DNA of 64,000 nucleotides from Achatina immaculata (Eukaryota; Mollusca; Gastropoda; Stylommatophora; Achatinidae), in NCBI GenBank assembly GCA_009760885.1, contig CM019702.1:49585925-49649924 (forward strand), given 5' to 3'. The notes beneath the pieces are model-generated. The model saw nothing but the letters and a program-made list of their open reading frames with translations. It did not search any database and was not told where the DNA came from. Every line of letters begins with the position of its first letter. The stretch's first letter is position 1. Position numbers and translations under genes: made by a program. Positions 42,101 through 51,100 of the stretch are shown here, piece by piece.

Positions 42101-45100
42101 CCCCAGTCACCCAGCTGTAGAAGTGAGTACTCAATTTCTTCTGGAGTTGGGGAAGGAAATGCGGCCAGGCGTGATACTGACCATAACACCCTCTAGTGTC
42201 CTGACAGGTCAAGGAAAATATGGGCACTAACACCATATCCCACATGTGCCTCTAAGGCATGACAGGATTACCTTTATCTTACTTTCCTGTAAGAAGTTGA
42301 ATTGTAATAATCTAGCAAATGACAACTAGTTATAATCTATCAATGCCATTCTTATCACATGGCAAAAGGGCAAATGGTTTGGTTATACTGCATTTAGAAC
42401 AGCTTCAGTGCAGACATATAGTGCTGTTTATGTTATGTGATTTGTTTCTTAATGTCTTGTTTCCATTGTAGATTATTATGTTTATTACAACTTACCTGAA
42501 ATAATTTGCAGAAAAACACCTTCCATATGGCATAAAATCATCAGTTCTAAAGTATTTCCATGGCAGCTGCCGTACAACTGTCTCAGACCATCTAGAAGAT
42601 TTTAAGAGACAGGTCTTGAGCTACACAACAAGTCACATGGAATGTTCAAATATGCAGTCAAAATTAGCCAGATTTTGTAACACAGTTCAAATCAAAGTTG
42701 TCTGCCCTGAATCAGATGATATTGTCAGTGATTATCGAAAGATGCGATCAGTCAACACTAGCAGTAGTGATGAGAATATTCCAGTCATGGTCACACTGTA
42801 TCTGAACTTCAGGTAAGAGCAAGATTCACATGGTTTATTTTTGTATATTTTTTTTTTTTGTCAGACTCATTTTATAGCACAACATTCTTATTCATTACAG
42901 AAAACCTATCCAACAGAATCCAAATTTTTCTCTTAGAAAATAAAAGAAAAAGGCTTACACTTGCACAGAAATAGCAAAGCAACAGTTCTTTACATGATAA
43001 AGTATCACTTTCGAATTTATTTTTAATAATTTTGCTAACTGGTAAATATATTTGCTATTCCTATGAACTTGTATCTAGAAATGCTGAAAATGGTTTATTG
43101 TGCAAAATAATCTTTCATGGCAATCTACAGCTCCACATATTCAGATCCGATGACAGTGAAACATGTGCGGTCTGCTGGGTTTCACCTCTTGTCCATTCTG
43201 AACTCAAGCTTTGAGATTATGTTGGACAATGGTCAAGTTGTGACCTCATTAGCTGGGGCCCAGCTTCAAGGGATGTCATTTGCATGTGATCATGGCTTCA
43301 TATATGCAGGAGAATTTTGTAGTAAGTATACAGCATATGAGTAAATTTAATTGTGTGCTTGGAAATATGCAGATAAGATGGATTGTATGATTGAAACCTA
43401 GCATCCATAATGAGTATGTAAGCAGTTGGATATAGGAGTAAACCTGAAAAAAAGACACCAACTGCCATGGCACCAGCAAGCCTTTTTTTTTCTGCTAAGA
43501 ACAGGCCATTGCAAACTACTGAGCCAGTCATTCTCATTCATTATATCTTTTATAAATGAATATCTTTACAGACTTGAATCAAAACTTTAGGGCACACTGC
43601 AAGAGTTTCCAGCTCATGCAGATCTATATTGTCAGAAGTCCTGTGGTCTGAAGCTGTGAGAGAGATGCTGGACAGATATGAAGAAAACTTTGAATCTGTA
43701 AACAGAGCTACTGGTTTAACACAGCTGTAGAATGCTGAAACAGAAAATGATTTGTTTGGTTTAGATTATTATATCACTAAGGAGGTTGCAACCAGGTACT
43801 ATTTGGGGGGGGGGGGCGTCCAGCCAGTGAATTGTGTCAGTGCCCAGAGTTTTCTACTCTTTTGAGAATTGACCTGGAGGGCTTGGGAGGGGCACCATAG
43901 TGAATGAAAACAGATAAGTGATAGTGGGAAGGTGGGGGGGGGCTCTGCTCTGGCTTATAGAATTTCATTATGAGGCCCTGATGCAATTAAAGAGAATGTG
44001 AAATTTGGTTCCTTTGAAAGAAAAAATATTTTGCGAACATCATATTGAAAAAAGATGTAGGCAATATGTAGGAATCTATAAACTGTTTCAACAGTATTTT
44101 GAAGGCAAATTAGCAATTTAAGAAAATAGCAGCTTTTTTTTTTCTAAACTGAGAAAAGTTATAAGTGATGAATTAAAATGACAATGAAAATTAAAAGAAA
44201 AGTAGAGAATATGATTCTGAGGGGATAAGAAATGGAGTTTAAGCTTCTGGAAAGTCTCATCACACGTGGAACAAAGCAAAATTATAGATGAACTAATTAA
44301 GCTGTTTCAGTTTTTAAAAAGAATTCTAAATTTTTTTATAGAAATGATGAAACCAATGCTGTCAGTGATACTGATCGAATGATGATATGATGAAGATGTA
44401 TTACTTATTTATTAATACTGAAGTTTTGTCTCTGTCAAGTCCTGTCCAAGACTGAGTCAAGTTTCTCCTTTAAGCCTATCATCCAGTTGACACCAGTACA
44501 GCTCACAGCAAACTCTGTTGTGTTACACTGGTCCACCATTGGGCACCAGCATAAGAAGCAGATCACTGGATTTTTGGTAAAGGTTATTAGAATGAAGCTT
44601 CACTGAGCATATTTTAAATAATCATTAATTTAATAGGCTGATAATTTAGCCATATACATCTTGTGTAATTTTTCAGAATCCTGTAATCACAGCTTATCAC
44701 TTAAAACTTTACCCATGGACATTCTTTGCGGAACGAATTCAAGAACAAAAGATGAGCAAACAACATCCTGTCTCACGGGTGATAAGAAAAAGGAGATAGA
44801 CATATGTTGGTCATGTGATTAGAAGAAACAATCAGAGAATCCCCAAACAAGCTATTCAGTGGAACACAACAGGCCGAAGAAAAAGAGGTCAACCATGTGA
44901 AACTCTAAAGAGGACATTGTTAAGAGAGTCCTGTTCAGTTGGCATAACATCCCTTAATGAGACTGAAAAAACTCGCTGGGGACAGGAAATCTTGGCAAAC
45001 TACCATTGGGGCTTGATGTGAAGTTTAACAGCATGGGAAGGATGTAAGATGAACATTCTTTATGGCTACTTGAGTTGACTCAAGTTGATATAGCAAATTA

Positions 45101-48100
45101 AAGAATTTCACATATCATTTATTACAGTTGTTATTTTTTTTTCAAGTATCCTAGATCTCAAAATGCAGGTCATTGTTTAGTTTATCTTGGAAACAATAGC
45201 ATTTTGTAACTGTATCAGTGAACCTGGCAAAAGCTGCCACGACACCAGCAAACATTTTTATATGTTTCTCATGTATGTCAGATGCAGAATGATGAAACTA
45301 ATAAATCCTAGTTAAAAGTGTTGCACAATACTTCTGAACTGAAATAAACTGTTTATTTGAAAATATTTATAGAGTGCAAACAGTTATGGATAGATAAAAA
45401 AAAATAAAAACAGAAATATGTTTATCAACTTGGTACACATCTTACTTGTCTAGGATTAAAACTTAAAAATATGAGAATTTTATCCAGTTGCTTTTGAATA
45501 ATTGTTATGACTTTCTTGACAGGTGGAGGTTAAAAAGGATGGATGCATCCAGTGGTTTTCTAGCAGTAGCATTCTTGATTCATCAGCCATATCATACAAC
45601 TTGACTTCCTTGAATCCTGATCAAAACTACACTGTTCAACTTGTAGCACTCACAGCATGGTCAGGGAAAGGAAGATGGAAGGTCGGAGAAATACATTTTA
45701 GAACCAAACCTGTATCAAGTATATCAGGTGACAGTATATGAGTGTGCTCATTATGTTAGGATGCATATGTATCTATGCATAAAAAAAAAGATGTATAAAA
45801 TTAAAGATTACTCCAACATTTTATAGAAAATGAGCAATACATTTTCTTGTGCCAGATTATGAGAAGAAAGCACTTATAAAATCTTGCAAAAATTCACATA
45901 AGAAAAGGTAATGAAATCTCAAAAAGTACAGCTTTCAAGGATACATGACAACTATTGGCATGTTGATGAACTATATTTTACACATATTTTAATACTTTCT
46001 GCTATTTATTTGATAAAATGGCAATATGTCCAACATAAGTATAATTGAAAAATTGTTGTATTTATGAATGAGGGCAGTATATGACACTATACACTGAGGT
46101 AATGAAGATGTATAAATATGTATTTTTATACTTTCTGTTTCTTAGACACACTAATAAAATAACTAAACTGCTACTAAATGCACTTTTTCTCTTCTCCTCA
46201 TGTAGCGGCAGTGACCCTATCTCCAACATTCACCTTAACAGAAATTACAGTGGCTGAAACCAGTGTTTTGTTTTACTGGAAACCTCTGCCTTACAAGTCT
46301 GATGTCACTGCGGTTAATGTTTTATACAAGCGTCCTCATGAGCATCAATACCAAAATAAGTAAGAATGCTTTCTGTTATTTGAAAGAGAATTGGGTGGGA
46401 GGGTGGGAAGAAATATGATAGGTGGGGATTTTTTTTGTCTTTTTAGCTCTATGATCATGAAATGAGAAAAAACTTCATGTTTCTTTCCTGTCTTCATCAA
46501 TGTTCTGTTTTCCATTTCATGTTCATAGATTTGTTTTATTATTCTCTTCTTTTTCTGTGTATTTAAAGAAATAAATGCTGACCAATGAGGATCCGTTACA
46601 AAATTAATATTTTTATAGAGAGCTAAAATACATAAAGCATATGTAAGCTCATTGGAGTATCATTAGCATTGCCCATTCCTTACTGAATGTGAGCTCATTG
46701 GAGTATCATTAGCATTGCCCATTCCTTACTGAATGTAAGCTCATTGGAGTATCATTAGCATTGCCCATTCCTTACTGAACTGTGTGATAATAGTTAATAA
46801 TAAGTGAGAGAGGAACAGTGCAGAATTAAGACCAAAAGGAAGTTTGTATAGTTAATTTTGATATTTCAGTCTGCAATAGTTTCTTAGATCAAAATCTTCC
46901 AAAAGTGGTTGAATAAAAATAAAATTAAATGTGATTACACCATTGTCTATTAGACTTTTGGATTTTGGAACATGATATCGCTTATAAAATTTTATTATGA
47001 AAGGGCTAATACTATTTTGTTAAATTTCCAGTAGTTTGACATTATGACATTTTCATCTCTAAAGACAACTTATGTCACCAGTAAGCAAGAATTATGTGCA
47101 GCTGGTGAATCTGGAACCAAATACAGCCTACACTGCAGAGTTGATCATGTTTCTGTCATCTGATGAGAGTTTGAGATCACTTCCTGTTCACTTTGTAACC
47201 ATGGTTTCACGTGAGTGTTGCCCTTTACCTTTTACCAGAGTCACCAAAAAAGGGGTGGGGAGGGGGTGGGAAAGGGTCCAGGTGGTGTATTGCTCTGGGG
47301 GCTAGAGGGTTTTCCCTGTTTTAAGAGCGGGTCCAGAGAGGATGACAAAAAAATAAGCAGTGAGGAGTGGGATATGGAGCTTTGTACCACTTTTCAAAAT
47401 TTCTCCTGGAGGCCCTGCCTGTTACTTTTGTATTTACTCAACCAGACATACTGCATTGATTTAGAAGAGCTCAAACATTGCCTTAAAAATTTTGCAAAGA
47501 TCTACAGTTTATATTCTTGTCAGTTGATATTATTATTATTATTATTATTCATTCATTCATTCCTTTGCATGTCCCTTGCGGAACTTTGCCTCCCAAACAG
47601 CACTCCTGTAGGCCTCTCGGTTGTGAGCAAGATGGCCTGCTGCTGCTGCATCCATTTCCAGATCATCAACGATGTCTTGCAGCCATCTTCGTTTCGGTCT
47701 TCCTCTTTTTCTTTTTCCCATTATGTATCCTTCCAATACGGTCTTCTCTAAATTATCATGACGTTTAATGTGGCCAAAATATTTAAGTTTTCTCTCTTTA
47801 ATCCTCTTTACTAGCCAGCCTTCTTCAATATTAAGCTCTTGTAGTATAGATATATTTGTTCTTTTTTGTGTCCACGATATTTGGAGAACTCTTCTATAGC
47901 ATTTACATTCAAAGGCATTTATGTGCTTCTCAGCTGTTTTGTTAAGTGTCCAGGTCTCACAGGCATATGTTGCGATGGGAAAGATGCATGCCCTTAAAAA
48001 TCTTATTTTTGTGGTTCTGTCTGCTCCTCTCCACAGATTCTTTATTTGTTTTACTTTCTGAAGAGCAATAGATGTCCTCCTTTTAATTTCCCGCATTGTA

Positions 48101-51100
48101 TCTCCATTATTAGTTAGTAGTGATCCAAGATATTCAAAACTCTCCACTTCTTCCAGTTTTTCCTCACTGATACATATTTCAGTTGCCTTGTTTGTTTTGT
48201 CAGTTGTCATCACTTTAGTTTTCTTTGCATTAAGATAGAGGTTCTGCTCTTCGCTGTTCTTGCGGACTGACATAATTAGTTTTTCCATTCCTTCTTGTGT
48301 TGTGGACAGCAATACTGTGTCATCAGCATATCTAATCTCTGGTATTTCATAACCTCCAACTGTTATGGCATCGTAATATTCTTTGTCTACATCTTCTCTA
48401 ACATTCCTCATTATATTTTCAGTATACAAGTTAAATAAGTAGGATGACAATATGCACCCCTGACGGACCCCTTGTTTTATGTCAAACCAAGTTGTTGTTT
48501 CACCATTTATTCTTACTGCTGCTTGTTGGTCTAAATACAGCAGTGATGTTAATTGTATCAAATGTGATCATTATTATTATTATTATTATTATTATTGCAT
48601 GCTGTGCCAGAATGTGTTGATGATCATGTTTCTCCATCTTGTGTGAACCTTGGCATTTCGATCAAATCAAATTGTTTTCTTTATTCATACCACTGAAATA
48701 ATTTTTGTCCTGGCCTTCTTGTCTTGGCCTTCTTCTCTTCTTTTTTCCCTTGAGTATTCATTACTAAGTTCTCTAAATTGTCTTCTTAGACCTGTCAAAG
48801 AAATTTTTATTATAATTTTAACTAGTTTCCATTGCTTTGAAACTTTTTGAGAAAGTACTCACCCTAAACATCAATAACACAAAATCAGTCAATCAAGTGC
48901 CGTGCCATGTGGTGTAGGTGATCATTTCTCTCCACAATTCCCTGTCTTTAGACTTGATTATGAGATTCGCCGGTGACTTTCTTCCTAGCCACACTGGCAG
49001 CCCATCCAGTAACTTCTCTCTGTCTTCCTCTGTCTCTTCTTCCCTCAATTTTTCCACTTGCCACAGTGTGTTCCAGTTTTCCTCTTCTCAGAAAATGTCC
49101 TACAAATCTCGCTTGTCTGCCTCTGATCTTTGCTGTAATTTGCCTTTTAACTTCCAGCCTCTCTTAAGACTTCTTCATTGGTTTTCTTAGCTGTCCATGG
49201 TACCTTAAACATCCTTCTTATGAACCACATTTCCATAGCCTCCATTTCTCACTCTACTCTCTTATTCATAGACCATGATTCACATCCATAAGAACACAAA
49301 AGCAGAGGTGAAAAATGACTCTTCCTAAATATATTTCCAAGGTACGTGGAATGACCTTGACATAAGTACATACATGCAAATATTCTGGTACACTAATAAC
49401 ATCAGACGGAAACTGTACCTCAAAGGAAAAATTAGAATATGCTAACAGCTTTCAGGAAATGAGAAATGTCTTGTGTAACATATCTCTATCACTGAATGTC
49501 AAAAAAAAAAAAGAGTTATAAACACTAAAATGAGACTATCTTACCTATGGAGATGAACTGTGGGCAATGAACAGATGAACATAAAGATAAAAAATTGTAA
49601 TAGAGATGCCATTTCTCAGAAGAATGTTAAAAGCATCATGGAGTAATAAGAAGACAAACAAGGAATGTTTAACATAAGCAAATGAAAAAAGAAATGGGTC
49701 TGACTAAATCCATAAGGAAATGGCAATCATCATTAATCGAAAATATAATGAGAAGGTGAAGAGTTGACAACGTCATAACAACAGGGAAGATAAATGGAAA
49801 GAGAGCAAATGAAAGTGAGTAGAGAAGATCACTGACGAACCGTTGTGATGGCATACTAAAGAATCACCAGCCGAGGCGATGGAAAATATCAAGGGAGGAG
49901 ACTGTGTAGAACCGTGACTGGTTCTGGTGTAACACCTAATGCAGGTCTCACATCATCATTTACTAAGTTCATTTGTCATTTATTTTTAGAGCAAATAAGT
50001 TTATATTTATTTAGAACATTGACGAAATTGACCAGCCAAAGAAGTATGAAATTCATAATAAAAGTATTAAATTCATACAGGGAAACATTCAGAGGAGTTA
50101 CTGATAGCAGTTTTGGTATCTTGCTCTGTGACTGTTATTGCTAGCCTAGTCGTCATTTTCTCCTGCATCTGGTGGCAGAGGAAGAGGAAGAAGGGAGACA
50201 ACAATGGATTTGAAAACAAGATATATGGGGTGAGTTATTGCTCATTACATCAAAATGAAGTTGTTAATCAAATGAGATAATTACATATTTAAACAATTTT
50301 AACGTTTCTTTCACAATCAGAAGTGCAGAAACTCATATCTGTGCATTTTCTTTTATTTTCTTTAAGTTGTATACAGTATGGAGATTCATTCACTCATTCA
50401 TTCAGTTGCATGTCCCTTGCTGAACTTTGCCTCCCTAACAGCACTCCTGTAGGCCTCTCGGTTGTGAGCAAGATGGCCTGCTGCTGAAGTATCCATTTGC
50501 AGATCATCAACGATGTCTTGCAGCCATCTTTGCCTTGGTCTTCCTCTCTATACTTTTCCCATTATGTACCCTTCCAAGTCGGTCTTCTCTACATTATCAT
50601 GACGTTTGGTGTGCTCAAAATATTTTTCTATATTTAATCCTCTTTATTACCCAACCTTTTTGAATATTAAGTTCTTGTAGTATGGATATATTTGTTCTTT
50701 TTTGTGTCCATAATATTTGAAGAACTCTTCTGTAGCATTTACATTCAAAGGCATTCATGTGTTTCTCAGTTAAGTGTCCAGGTCTCACAGGCATATGTTG
50801 CAATGGGAAAGATGCATGCCCTTAAAAATCTTATTTTTGTGGTTCTGTCTGTTCCTCTCCACAGATTCTTTAGTTGTTTTACTTTCTGAAGAGCAATAGA
50901 TAGTAAAACAACTAAAGAATCTGTGAAGATTAATGTATGGAGATTAAGAAAGTAATAACTATGATCATTGAATGCCTGAGTAATGAAATAGTGCACTAAT
51001 CTTTAATGGGAAGGTTGGTGGTTCAAGTCATGTCAAGGTGGGGGCCCCCAAGTCTGTATGCTGTAGATATGGCTAAATGGCTCCTCTTAAGTTGGGGCAT

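Noticed and set aside
42026..42102. Functional tRNA-Met gene
   Set aside because: The tRNA-like fold continues into a SINE body with a target duplication, and diverged copies share that body; it is the head of a SINE.
43565..43640. Extra exon after CTTTACAG at 43565 ([20 protein letters not shown])
   Set aside because: The frame stops at TGA soon after and no good donor precedes it.
44475..44576. Exon 13 starting at 44475 after TTTAAG
   Set aside because: It would enter in phase 0 while exon 12 ends in phase 1, which breaks the frame; 44440 restores phase.
48880..49912. The adjacent minus and plus LINE-B copies as one inverted (twin-primed) insertion
   Set aside because: Both halves cover the same 3' region of the element, so they are two separate insertions.
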